From contig JAUCBJ010003316.1 of NCBI GenBank assembly GCA_032718475.1, positions 1 through 23,415 of the forward strand: DNA of 23,415 nt. The letters are read 5' to 3'. The notes below the pieces were generated by a model. It saw only the letters and a list, made by a program, of their open reading frames with translations, was not told the origin of the DNA and did not search any database. The translations under genes were made by a program, and so were the position numbers. The stretch is from Nemertoderma westbladi (lineage: Eukaryota > Xenacoelomorpha > Nemertodermatida > Nemertodermatidae). Each line of letters starts with the position of its first letter. Position 1 is the stretch's first letter. Below, piece after piece: positions 9,222 through 19,189 of the stretch.

Positions 9222-11144
9222 TTAAGAATGCTGTGCCGGCTTGTCAACAAAATTGCACCGCCACAACTCCCTATCACCCATGCCATTTGCTAGATCATCC
9301 GCATCTTTAAGGCCAGTGTCCTTTAAGATGCGTCTCAAGAAAGTCACGGGCTGTCCACCATGCTTATTCACTCCATGGGGCTGCCAAAGTACAAGATTAT
9401 GCACTGGCTGGTCCTCATGGCGAAAGCAATGTCCTGCAAAGCAGAGGCGATTTTGTTCTAGTGTCAAGCTTGGGGGAACCAATGAGACACCTCCAATGTT
9501 ATATAGTGTCTGGTTGGATATGTGTGCATTGTACTTGACACAATGAACCCGGCGTAGCATTCTTGTGAATGTGCCATCCAGAGATTTGGTGTCCTCAGCA
9601 GTTAGAGCCCAGCATGGACTCCCGTAGAGGAGTACTCGAACTACTGCTGCTCTAAATAATCGGACCTTAAGTTTCCGATTAATTCTCGGTGACTTCCAAA
9701 TCCTGGAAAGCCTATTCAAGGCTGCCCATGCCTTTCCCTTACGTATTCGAAGGTCCTCACCTGACTTCCGGATCCATGATCCCAGGTAACAGAAGTCGTC
9801 CACATGCTCAAGCATACCATCCTTTGAGCTTATGCTCATCCGATCAGAGACTTGCTGAGGACTTTCAAAGTTAGCTATCAGATTGTTTGTCTTTCTGGAG
9901 TTAATAAAAAGACCAACACTAGAAGCAGCATGTTCTATTGAGCTGAGGAGCCGTTGGGCTCCCTCTAATAATTCTGAGAGTGCTCCTAAGTCATCAGCAA
10001 AGTCTAGATCAGTTAGGTACTTGGCAGGATTTCCTCGACTTCTGGAGCCAGTAGGTGGAGTTATCATCACCCCATCATCATTATAATGATCTAAGGACAT
10101 GCGTAGAACATAGTCAACCACAATAATGAACAAGAATGGTGCAAGTGTGTCTCCTTGGAGGACGCCCCATAACACTTCAAATGATTCTGTGTCACCGTCA
10201 ACAGTAGACACAAATGTTGTCGAACCATCATATACTGACCTGATTGCTGCAATAATTTCATCAGGAATCCCATATAATGAAAGTATGCTGAACATACGTG
10301 AGCGAGAGACTGAATCAAAGGCCTTGAAGAAGTCAACAAAGATAACAGCCAGATGCCTGTCTTTCTTTTTTGATAACTCTTCTATTATCCTTCTAAGTGC
10401 CAAAATGGGCTCCATGGTCCCATGACCTTTACGGAACCCATTCTGGTTTCCACGGAGCAGTCTCTCAATGGGATCCCTGATGCGATTTAATATAATCCTA
10501 TGGTATAGCTTTGCAGCAATCGAGATCAATGAGATTCCCCGAAAAGAACCATAGAGTGTTAGGTTGCCCTTCTTGGGAACTGGCTCCAACTTATTTGTTT
10601 TAATTTCTTGTGGGACTCTTGTTGTTCGGTACATGTCTACTATGATGGGATAGATTAGCTTTAAACACTCAGGTATTTTAAAGACCTCAGGGGGAACACC
10701 ATCTACTCCACTGGCACGATTGGTCTTATTGCTCTTTGCAGCAGCCTTCACTTCTGTAAAGGAGATATCGCCAATGGGAATATCTGGGAGTACAGACTCA
10801 GACACTTTTACTTCTATAAAGTTATCAGGCAATACCCTGTCATTATTGAGGAGCTTTTCAAAGTGGACTTTCCAACCATTGAGGCGATCGGCTGGTGATT
10901 CAGCCTTGACCTTGGTGGTTGGTTGGCTTTTCCGCCCAGTAAGCAGATTGATCGATTTCCATGCCTGGGATGATTGCCTGCTGTCGTCAGCATCATTGAT
11001 GGCATCAACCTGTTGGTTTATTAGCTCCTGTAGATTAGCAGAGTACTGCCTGTTCAGGGACCTACATGCAGCCTTAACTGCATTCTTGGCCGCTGTAGTC
11101 TGTTTGAGTTGGCACTCTTTCTGCGCCTTATGAAGGTCATTTCG
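9222..11144 (-). pseudogene. Reverse transcriptase region of copy 1
   Basis: The frame is open from 11144 down to the TAA at 9222; a TTG at 10832 is only the first start-like codon. Counting residues from 10832: FRGISLISIAAKLY (97-110), NGFRKGHGT (131-139), block A FVDFFKAFD with Asp167, block B GVLQGDTLAPFLF (223-235), block C FADD at 278-281 with both catalytic Asp, block D GLFINSRKT (307-315), then a thumb and a C-terminal region ending NFVDKPAQHS. The RT core is intact, so it would copy element RNA at nicked target DNA if expressed. Upstream, the frame is cut by TGA at 11145-11147, and a frameshift near 11180 separates it from the endonuclease. No DDE, RNase H or zinc-knuckle motif is recognised. 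Confidence 0.9.
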
Positions 11145-12448
11145 TCACTTCTGAATTTTGTTGTCAGTCCAGGGTGCCCTTTTCCTGTTTCGTCGTATAC
11201 AGGAACTGTTTCTGCAGCTGCTAACTTAACTGCTTCTGTAAAGGCAGTATAGCCCTCACAGTGATCTGCTGCCTCAGAGGCAAGAGCCTCATACCTGTTG
11301 CTCAGCTGTAGTGTGAAGCTGGATCTCACACTTGGCTGTTGCAACAGAGAGGACCAGTCATGCCGCGGCAAGGTAGATTTCGTTGTTCTGCTAGCACGCA
11401 GACTAAGTCTTACCTTGGCCACAATAAGGCGGTGATCACTGGAGAAGGGTCGAAGTGTAAATGCATTACAGTCTTGTATAGAGCTCCTGTATTTCCTACG
11501 AAACAGAATATGGTCTATCTGGGACTTGTGACCACTGGGTCCACTATGAGTCCATAACTTTCCAGTTCGCTTCTTGAACTGGGTTCCAGCCGAAAACAAT
11601 CCATTTCCAGAGATAAAATCCTGAAGATGGACAGAATTTCGGTTAACACTATTGCTATAGACCCAGGGCGATGTAGGTGATTGATGCAGACTTGCATTAA
11701 AGTCTCCCTGGAATGTTAAGAATGCATGCTGATCCACTCCATCAGTAGCTGCTTGTAGATTGTGGTAGAAATTTTCCACCTCCTCTACAGGGGCAACACT
11801 AGTTGGAGAGTAGCACACAATCAGAACCACCTTAGGAAACTTCTTAGCCAGTCTTCCAGAACATGAGAAGTGGCAACGGATGATGCGGTTAGAGATTTGG
11901 TCTATTTTGTCCAATGCTGCATGTGCAGTTGGATTCATCAATAGACCAATTCCAACATTGCCACTATCATCTGCTGACGCGAGGGCGAGTCGCCAACCGC
12001 CCCCCATATCCTTAATCAGAACCTCATCAGTCTGTCCAGTCTGCATTCGGTGCTCTTGAACACCCACTGCGCTAAGAGAAAGCTTATCTGCCAAGGCAGT
12101 CAGCTCACCTTGTCGCATTGGGGACCCGAGTGTTAGGGTGTTTACTGAGGCTAGTCTTGTGACTTGCCTCAGATTCACCAATGGCTTTGTTGGTCGGGGT
12201 GGAACATGAGAGTAGCCTCCAACTCCAGAATCCCTCTCCCCCTCACAATCTGGCCTCCCTGGTGACCCGGGGTTTGGGCCAGAAAGGTCATCAGGAAAGG
12301 GACTCAAAGAATTGTTGGATGCTCTCTCTCCAGTAGGGGGTGAGACAGGCAGCCGGTCAGGAGTTAACTGACGCCTGTGAGGCCGATTGTGTCCGGTAAT
12401 TCCACTGGCCTCTAGTGGCCGGACCTCCACATTGCTAATGTAATCCAT
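11054..12448 (-). pseudogene. APE-type endonuclease region of copy 1
   Basis: A 464-codon frame starts at ATG 12448. The first 100 or so residues are Pro/Ser-rich without a recognised domain. The exonuclease-endonuclease-phosphatase fold follows, with SVNTL (Asn103), VGVQEHRM (Glu132), GIGLLM (166-171), VCYSPT (211-216), GDFNA (Asp249, Asn251), WTHSGP (299-304), QIDHILF (Asp312, His313) and SSDH (Asp338, His339). The catalytic set looks complete, so it should nick target DNA as in other APE-type LINEs. About 40 residues before its stop the frame goes wrong: the adjacent frame there encodes RAPWTDNKIQK and continues into the RT. A single-base change in the A-run near 11180 explains this. Originally one protein of about 1,075 residues is likely. 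Confidence 0.88.
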
Positions 12449-12933
12449 AGTGGGGGTTGGGGGTGCTTTTTTGCCGAGTCAGCTCTCGGGGCAAATACCA
12501 CACCCTGGTTTGCCATTCCACAGGGTGGGTGTCGCAATGGAGTCAGATATGAGGCCCATCACCCATGTCTACTCTGGCGCACATGACCCACCATTGGCTG
12601 TTGCAGCTCATCTGCTGAGTCATGCCCTGTACCCTTGCTGCCAGGTGCAGGTCGCAGTGAAGTGCTCTCAGAGTGGACATGAGAACACTCTACTCCTGAC
12701 CAGCCATTGGTAGATCACCATCTGCCTGGTCAGGCCATATACCCCTGCAGCCAAGTATATGGGTCCTTAATCCAGGAACAAGGGCGTCCTTATCCCAGAA
12801 CGAAGGGGGTCCTAGTTACAGGACCAGATTTGCCCTAGTAAGAGGGTCTATGCAGCTACAGATGGCACCTCCTTTATGCTGCATGGAGGTGGCAAGTTTT
12901 CTTGATCAATGACCTAGAATACCTGACCTGACC
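12449..12933 (-). promoter_or_regulatory. 5' UTR of copy 1, presumed internal promoter region
   Basis: About 485 bp between the presumed 5' terminus and the endonuclease ATG. It is more GC-rich than the flanks and has imperfect internal repeats (GGTCCT/CAGGA-type segments at about 12765-12825). An open plus-strand frame over 12450-12713 is a shadow. Full-length LINEs normally carry their promoter here, but no specific site is recognisable. Its outer end is set by the near-duplication at 12934-12945. Confidence 0.5.
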
Positions 12934-12945
12934 ATTTTGTTTATA

Positions 12946-14239
12946 GACAGGTACTGAGTGAAAAGTTAATCAATTTGCCTTTTGCTGTGGCATTATTGGG
13001 ATCAAAGAATTAACAAGTTGTAAATAAGAATTTTTTATAGAAAGCAGTAAAACGATTGCCATCAACGGAAAGCGGTGAGGGGAAGTTGCATTTTCTGGCC
13101 ATGTTGATGATGTATATCATATATATTGCCATAATATATACATATCAAAAACGCCGATTTTCAACATAGACCTACCGTTGGTCATATTATATGTGATAGT
13201 AATATAATGTGTTATGGAAGTTTGTGTTTACATAATAATTCGAACTGGTGATATTGTTCTGGGAGGATTTAACCAAGAGTTGGAGATAATGTGTTCACTA
13301 TTTTGGCATATGGGGTATAGACAGTCATAGAATTTGGTATGATTACTTACTTACATATTATATGATTTATTACATACTTTAGGAGCCAGCTGTTTGGGTG
13401 CCGAATCCATTCCTCTTGGGATTTGCGATGATCTTTGGCCTGGATAAAAGTAGGTGGAATTCTTTAGGTATATCCAGTTGGAACAAGCGAATTAGGATTA
13501 TGGGACATGGTTCCACTCGGAAGCCATTGGTAGGGTCAATTTTGAGCAACTCATATGCGTCATTTAGAATAATGTTGAAACTCGTAATCCCGATCAGTCT
13601 TATCCACAATTTCAGTATTATTGGTGTTATCTCCTGTGATCCCTGAGATATAATTATCATGTTTCAATTTGAGTAATGCGTTTCACTGTTTATGGTTGAC
13701 TTTGAAGCATTTGTATGGATGGAATGATGTTTGGAGTGCTGGGTTCGGGTGTCAGGGTCGGTTGGTTTGAGGGGTTGCGTGGTTCCAGATACTAAATCAA
13801 GTGAGTAAACGAGGGGTTGTCATGGTGATATAAATATGAGCGGGTGTGTCCCAATGAAGCTCAAAAACGACGTTCAAATGTATGCAAACTCCCCCGGAAA
13901 GCACATGTGGGCCATGGAACTACTATAATGCTAAGTGATGCATGAATGAAGGCGATGTAATATAAATCAACCAGCACATCAGTGATTATGATTGTGGAAA
14001 TAAGGATACAATACTATCTGTGTCTGTGTTTTATCAAATGTACCGTAACGAATACACTTATGTATGTCAAGCTTTTAGCTTTCTTTATTGCAGTATAATG
14101 TATTTAAATATATTTACTGAAGACGTCGGTGAGGATAAAATGGCCATATAAATAGAAACTGTTTCTTGTTGACCGTGGCATCAGACCCTTACGTAATATA
14201 ACATAATAACATAATATAACATATGTACATGTAATAGAA
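12946..14239. other. Presumed intron, no gene seen
   Basis: AT-rich sequence. Overlapping frames on both strands at 13379-13660 (93 codons minus, 82 plus) have no motif I recognise and may be chance or the remnant of an unidentified element. No splice-bounded exon matching the missing part of the UNC13 C2A domain was found here. Confidence 0.4.
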
Positions 14240-14310
14240 TATAATAGATCATATGTTAGGGAAATTCGAAAGGTGTACTTTCTAATTGCCCTAACGTATG
14301 TTCTATTTTA
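14240..14310. other. Long near-perfect hairpin (71 nt)
   Basis: The left arm CATATGTTAGGGAAATT (14250-14266) faces AATTGCCCTAACGTATG (14284-14300). There is one mismatch and one position that would be a G-U pair in plus-strand RNA. Inside, GAAAG (268-272) and CTTTC (278-282) extend the stem to a 5-nt loop. Outside, TAGAATAAT-type pairing extends it to 14240 and 14310 with a few mismatches. Altogether roughly 29 pairs. It could be a short palindromic MITE-like insertion or a transcribed hairpin precursor. The 5-nt loop is small for a typical pre-miRNA, and no target duplication is evident. Confidence 0.55.
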
Positions 14311-15450
14311 CAGTGAAGATGAAGGTTATTATTTTATTTTTTTTCTACCAATGACAAATAACAATGAATGTAGCCTCGTAATGTAGTAATGTAAGAAAGT
14401 CGCCATAAAAGGTATAAACACATCAATTCTTGGACAATTTTGGGTTATCATGTGAGAATCAGGCCTTAAAGAATTGGCAGAAAATGTTTCCTCCGCCCTA
14501 AAAGCAAGATAAACCGCTACAAATCTTAAAAAGAAAATTACCCTCCATCCACCATTAGTCTGTCTATCTCGGCATGATAATACTACCTGGAATGCGTTGC
14601 ATTATCCCTCCGTTTGAACGCAATTCTGACAAAAACCTCTATTAATCGGAATCACTACGGGACAGAAACGCTTCCGAGGGAATCCATTGATAATTAATCC
14701 GGGAGAACACCTCGGGAATTGGAACCGGATGGTTTGTCACACAATATTTAGCTAATGAAGAATCCTTGACTATAGAGAATGTGTCAGTACAACCCTCCAT
14801 CCCTTGTTTATATCATTACGACTTTGATGTATTCCTGTTTAAATCGCTACTCTGAATGACACAGCACAGCCATATATCATATCATTCACCCACTTTTTGC
14901 CATAGTAATGATTCCTCCATATGCGACCATTAGTTATCCCCGAGTTATTAGCTAATTGTTTGCTGGAACAACTGCTCTGCTCGCCGGAGTAATGGGGAAG
15001 GATGCCGTGTACATTCAATTGTTAGGTTCTTCTCATTTATTATTTAAATTGAGCTGCTCTGAAATACGACCAGGCAATATAACAATTGCCTCGTTTAATC
15101 CTGTTGGTGAGTGTTGGAATAGCAAATTACCGTTTGTTAATCTATCGTTTTGGCATGGCTCTGAGACAGAATGACTGATGACTCCGTCAGCATGTAACCA
15201 GCATCAAGTCCTGCAAGCTTTTCACTAATGGATGGTATTTGATAGAATGCTTAAATTGTTTGCCTTGACTTGGAAATTTATCATTATGAACACCAACAAA
15301 GGCCGTATTCGCCTTGATGCGTCTAATAAATTATTAAATGTATTACAAATGTAAAATTAATTAGAAAATACGAGCTTGACAAAGCTTGAACCTAAACCCA
15401 GAGGTGTTTCTATAGTTGGTGTTTATCAGTGGTTTTGTTCGCACAGATAA
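14311..15450. other. Presumed intron, no gene seen
   Basis: No recognisable gene. A 72-codon plus frame at 14956-15174 lacks motifs, splice logic and similarity to UNC13. A 7-bp inverted pair, GTTTATC at 15421 and GATAAAC at 15446, sits just before the dispersed repeat. Confidence 0.4.
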
Positions 15451-15569
15451 ACACGTTCGTGGGGCCTTCGCGCAGCACGAGGCTCATTTATCAGATACAG
15501 ATTAAAATTGGGATATTCTATCACAAAATCGGTATTTCCGTATTTCGGTATTTAACCAAACCGCCAATA
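15451..15569 (+). repeat. Dispersed repeat, copy A
   Basis: It begins ACACGTTCGTGGGGCCTTCG and ends AACCAAACCGCCAAT. It matches 18116-18229 over its whole length, nearly perfectly for the first 35 bp and then with scattered changes and small gaps. The first part has CGTG and CACG arms able to pair. No coding capacity and no element family recognised. It could be the end of an unidentified SINE, MITE or LTR. Confidence 0.75.
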
Positions 15570-16504
15570 AGAATAAATAAAAGAGAGAAAAGGAGAGGAA
15601 AAATAATTACGTTTATATCAATTAGAAACACATTTCTTAAGCAATTCACTTCAACTAATTAAAATCTTTAATGGAATGGGGTATGGGGATTACAGCTGTA
15701 TAATTTTTTAGCATAACTTTATATCTTATACTATAAAATAATTAATTTCCATTAAAGGGCTCTCAGAAAAATGCTGTTTTTACCCTAATCAACTTAATTA
15801 ACTAATTAACTAAAATTATCTTACCTTCTCGAAGGCCACACGCAAATTCAACTTGGAAAATTTCTAAAATTTTGAAAGACTACATGTTTACCAAGATTGG
15901 ATAGATTTCATCGAGATTTGGCTGAGTTATTAACGTTTAAAATTGAACACAACAGAATAACAGACACACCGATTGAGTTAGTGGTACGCGTATATGCTAA
16001 GCTCGCTTACTTTCGTGGCTCGCCCCACAAAGCAGAGCTACTCTGTGTAGCTCAAATGTGTAAGTTATCAATTTATTTTTTCCTCAATCGTTTTTGTAAT
16101 TCCAAAGGACAATTTCCCAAGAACAGAAACACTCAATACAAAGAATATTTCACAACACCTCCGTTGCTTACAGCGAGAAAGAGTGTGGTATGTAAGCAAG
16201 CATATATAAATGTACTCAGTAAATTTTACAGTTACTAAATTCGCAGTACCTCCTTATTTATTTAAGACCATGGAAGGCCGCAGCTCTGACAATAAAATTT
16301 ACATTGCATTATATAATCACGTCTGAGATGCCCCGGTGGAATTATTTATATTTTTTAAATCGGTTACCCACCCATATCCGTAGCTTCTTAGAGAAATCTA
16401 AACCCATGTGAATTTTGAATTGCATAAGCCTGCCTGCCTGCCTTACCTACTAATCAAAGAAGAGGAATAAGTTATTACATTAGTATTATGTGCTGCACCT
16501 GTGT
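15570..16504. other. Presumed intron, no gene supported
   Basis: AT-rich, with a 113-codon plus frame at 15897-16238 that opens at TTG. It shows no motif I recognise and is not bounded by a clear acceptor or donor, so I do not call a gene. CCTGCCTGCCTGCC at about 16430-16443 is a short tetranucleotide run. Confidence 0.4.
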
Positions 16505-16514
16505 GCCATGTTAC
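16505..16514. repeat. Target-site duplication of copy 2 (5' side)
   Basis: GCCATGTTAC is repeated exactly at 18108-18117, immediately after the (TAG)n tail. The first G may belong to the tail rather than the duplication. Confidence 0.88.
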
Positions 16515-18063
16515 TCCTTTGCAGAAGTGAAGGCTGCTGCAAAGAGCATTAAGACCAGTCGTGTCAGTGGAGTAGATGGTGTTCCCCCTGAGGTCTTTAA
16601 AATACCTGAGTGTTTAAAGCTCATCTATCCCATCATAGTAGACATGTACCGAACAACAAGAGTCCCACAAGAAATGAAAACAAATAAGTTGATGCCAGTT
16701 CCCAAAAAGGGCAACCTAACACTCTATGGTTCTTTTCGGGGAATCTCATTGATCTCGATTGCTGCAAAGCTATACAATACAATTCTATTAAATCGCATCA
16801 GGGATCCCATTGGGAGACTGCTCCGTGGAAATCAGAATGGGTTCCGTAAAGGTCGTGGGACCATGGAGCCCATTTTAGCACTTAGAAGGATAATTGAAGA
16901 GTTATTAAAAAAAAAGACAGGCATCTGGCTGTTATCTTTGTTGACTTCTTCAAGGCCTTTGATTCAGTCTCTCGCTCACGTATGTTCACAATATTTTCAT
17001 TATATGGGATTCCTGATGAAATTATTGCAGCAATCAGATCAGTATACGATGGTTCGACAACATTTGTGTCTACTGTTGACGGTGAGACAGAACCATTTGA
17101 AGTATTATGGGGCGTCCTCCAGGGAGTCACACTTGCACCATTCTTGTTCATAATTGTTGTTGACTATGTTCTACGCATGTCCTTAGATCATCATAATGAT
17201 GATGGGGTGATGATAACTCCAGCTACTGGCTCCAGAAGTCGAGGAAATCCTGCCAAGTACCTAACTGATCTAGACTTTGATGATGACTTAGGAGTACTCT
17301 CAGAATCACTAGAGGGAGCAGCCCAACTGCTCCTCGGCTCATTAGATTATGCTGCTTCTAGTGTTGGTCTTTTTATTAACTCCAGAAAGACCAAAATTTT
17401 GACAGTTAACTTTGAAAGTCCTCAGCAAGTCTCTGATCGGATGAGCATAAGCTGAAAAGATGGTATGCTTGAGCATGTGGATGACTTCTGTTACCTGGGA
17501 TCATGGATCCGGAAGTCAGGTGAGGACCTTCGAATACGTAAGAGAAAGGCATGGTGGGCAGCCTTGAATAGGCTTTCCAGGATTTGGAAGTCACCGAGAA
17601 TTAATCGGAAACTTAAGGTCCGATTATTTAGAGCAGCAGTAGTTCCACTATTCCTCTATGGTAGTCCATGCAGGGCTCTAACTGCTGAGGACACCAAATC
17701 TCTGGATGGCACAGTCACAAGAATGCTACGCCGGGTTCATTGTGTCATTACAATGCACACATTTCCGACCAGACACTATATAACATTGGAGGTGTCTCAT
17801 TGGTTCCTCCAAGCTTGACACTAGAACAAAATCGCCTCCACTTTGCAGGACATTGCTTTCGCCGTGAGGAACAGCCAGTGCATAATCTTGTACTTTGGCA
17901 GCCTCATGGAGTGAATAAGCATGGTGGACAGCCCATGACTTTGACATTGACGCATCTTAAAGGACCACTGGCCTTGAAGATGCGGATGACCTAGCAAATG
18001 TCATGGGTGAGAGGGAGTTATGGCGGTGCAATTTTGTCGATAAAGCCGGCACAGCATTCTTAA
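16515..18063 (+). pseudogene. Reverse transcriptase remnant of copy 2
   Basis: RT coding sequence without N-terminus or endonuclease. Disablements relative to copies 1 and 3: a frameshift in the A-run near 16910-16916; a TGA at 17453-17455 where copy 3 has TCA; a frameshift near 17745-17752, where HCVKYNAH becomes HCVITMH; and another near 17940-17955. Three-base insertions are tolerated near 17320 (GAAQ) and 17551 (AWWAA). The catalytic block reads FDDD in place of FADD. The upstream open frame from 16488 includes flanking DNA, so its start is accidental. Confidence 0.92.
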
Positions 18064-18107
18064 AAATGCAGCTGCAATGCAGCATGCCGATCCTAGTAGT
18101 AGTAGTA
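16515..18107 (+). mobile_element. Non-LTR retrotransposon, 5'-truncated (copy 2)
   Basis: This is the same family as copy 1, starting abruptly at the segment encoding FAEVKAAAK just upstream of the RT core. It ends GCCGATCC followed by five TAG units (18094-18108). Perfect 10-bp duplications flank it. The truncation and tail are the standard result of target-primed reverse transcription that stopped early. It lies in sense orientation relative to the unc-13 exons. It carries more disablements than copy 3, suggesting an older insertion. Confidence 0.93.
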
Positions 18108-18117
18108 GCCATGTTAC
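18108..18117. repeat. Target-site duplication of copy 2 (3' side)
   Basis: GCCATGTTAC, identical to 16505-16514. Its last two bases are also the first two of the dispersed repeat copy B, so copy 2 landed at the very edge of that repeat. Confidence 0.88.
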
Positions 18118-18229
18118 ACGTTCGTGGGGCCTTCGCGCAGCACGAAGCTCAGTTATGATACACAAATATTAATATTGAGAGATTTAATCACAAAATCAGT
18201 ATTTGAGAAATTTAACCACACCGCCAATC
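18116..18229 (+). repeat. Dispersed repeat, copy B
   Basis: Second copy of the 15451-15569 repeat in the same orientation, beginning ACACGTTCGTGGGGCCTTCG and ending ACCACACCGCCAAT. The inner part differs by substitutions and short gaps, so the copies are old or from different subfamilies. Together the two bracket copy 2, but copy 2 has its own target duplications, so bracketing is not part of its insertion. Confidence 0.75.
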
Positions 18230-18404
18230 AATCCAAGAAAGGGGGCCAGTACGTGTTCAGCCCTTTTAATCTCCACCCCAACCGAAAGGCACAGACGGCA
18301 CCCTGCAGTACCTGAGATGAATGGCAGACCATTGGTATTGACAGTGAATTTGTGTTATGGGTAAAATTAAGATCGTAGGCACCAAAATTATAGTAGTGAA
18401 TAAT

Positions 18405-18870
18405 TTTCATAAAATTTGAAAATTAAAATTTTCAAACAATAAGTTTGAGATGTCAGTGCTGTTTTTATTGATTTCATCGGATTCAGGACCATCACAAACC
18501 CGTATAACGCAAGAAACCAGATGATACTATCTACTGATCAATTTGCTTATTTTCAAAATTTTGTTGCCGGCACAACAATTTTCACCCAGCGGCCAAAATT
18601 ACAAGTTTGAAAACTCTTATGCAATTTTTACTTATTCCATTGAATTCAGAACGCTCACAAACCCGTATAACGCAAGAAACAAGGTGATACAATCAATTGA
18701 TATAATTGATGGTTTTCAAAATTTGGTGCTAGCACCAAATTTTCCACCCACTTCTGAAAAATACGAGTTTAGGATGTCTAGTTAGATAATATTTATTCAA
18801 TAACCACCATAAACCTCTAAAATGCGAGAAATAATTTGTCAAAAGAAACCCAGGTCAAGATATTTAAAAA
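18405..18870. repeat. Degenerate tandem repeat, about 145-160 bp, with a palindrome in each unit
   Basis: CACAAACCCGTATAACGCAAG recurs almost exactly near 18494 and 18657 and in worn form near 18807 (CATAAACCTCTAAAATGCGAG). AAGTTTGAGATGTC-like segments recur at about 18440, 18603 and 18768. Each unit is centred on a dyad: near 18425 (TTTGAAAATT/AATTTTCAAA), near 18571 (imperfect, centred on GCCGGC), and at 18730. The last is a perfect 26-bp palindrome. No reading frame is conserved; open frames here are accidental. This looks like satellite DNA or subterminal repeats of an unidentified element. Confidence 0.7.
18718..18743. repeat. Perfect 26-bp palindrome
   Basis: AAAATTTGGTGCT (18718-18730) is followed directly by its reverse complement (18731-18743), with no spacer. 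It is the central dyad of the third repeat unit. Such a sequence can form a cruciform or bind a dimeric protein; no factor is recognised. Confidence 0.9.
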
Positions 18871-19137
18871 AGTTTTAAAAAAAAGTCTTAAAAAGTGCGT
18901 TAAAAGCGTTTGCATAATAAACTTACAAAGTGCGATAACAGTCGCTTAATAAGATTACAAAGTAGTGTTGCATTAATGTAAGCTTGATAAGTAGAACTAA
19001 TAAGTTTAAGTAATCTTTTTATTAAGTTTAGGTATATTAACACCGTTGATGAGTCAGGTATCTGGCCTGTCCAAACTGTCTGGCCTAACCAAACCATACT
19101 GACCAACAGTTACTTCAATGTACTTTACAACAACTCA

Positions 19138-19186
19138 ACTGTACTACAGTCTGATAGTTAGTACTGCAGTACGGTACTGTAGTACA
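19138..19186. repeat. Cluster of inverted repeats at the copy 3 target
   Basis: TGTACTACAGT (19140-19150 area) is the reverse complement of ACTGTAGTACA (19177-19187 area), and GTACTGCAGTAC (19161-19172) is a 12-bp palindrome between them. The cluster runs into the 5' duplication of copy 3. The preceding 18871-19137 shows no gene. Confidence 0.6.
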
Positions 19187-19189
19187 ATA
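19179..19189. repeat. Target-site duplication of copy 3 (5' side)
   Basis: GTAGTACAATA is repeated exactly at 20542-20552 after the (TAG)n tail. Its first bases, GTAG, could instead be tail, leaving at least 7 unambiguous duplicated bases (TACAATA). Confidence 0.8.

Larger units (their letters stand above)
9189..12933 (-). mobile_element. APE-type non-LTR retrotransposon, nearly full length (copy 1)
   Basis: About 3.75 kb on the minus strand: a 5' UTR, an APE endonuclease frame, an RT frame and a very short 3' UTR ending GCCGATCCTAG. It is flanked by a 12-bp near-duplication: ATTTTGTATATA at 9177-9188 and ATTTTGTTTATA at 12934-12945, one mismatch. Length, EN-RT order, short 3' UTR and a short-repeat tail resemble the RTE/RTEX group, but the RT blocks (FVDFFKAFD, GVLQGDTLAPFLF) are not classic RTE, so I leave the clade open. 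One frameshift and one in-frame TGA separate EN from RT, so this copy is inactive as sequenced. Copies 2 and 3 are truncated relatives. Confidence 0.88.

Noticed and set aside
9241-11557. Plus-strand frames over copy 1 (for example 10720-11133)
   Set aside because: They are antisense shadows of the RT and endonuclease coding strand.
13379-13660. Overlapping 93- and 82-codon frames on opposite strands
   Set aside because: No domain recognised on either strand and no splice sites; cannot be supported as a gene.
14956-15174. 72-codon plus frame as the next unc-13 exon
   Set aside because: The translation lacks the expected remainder of the C2A domain and has no suitable acceptor and donor.
15897-16238. 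113-codon plus frame as a gene
   Set aside because: Starts at TTG, no recognised motif, no exon boundaries; left as unassigned sequence.
16488-16514. ATG at the start of the copy 2 frame as a true start codon
   Set aside because: These bases are flanking DNA and the target duplication, joined to the truncated element by chance.
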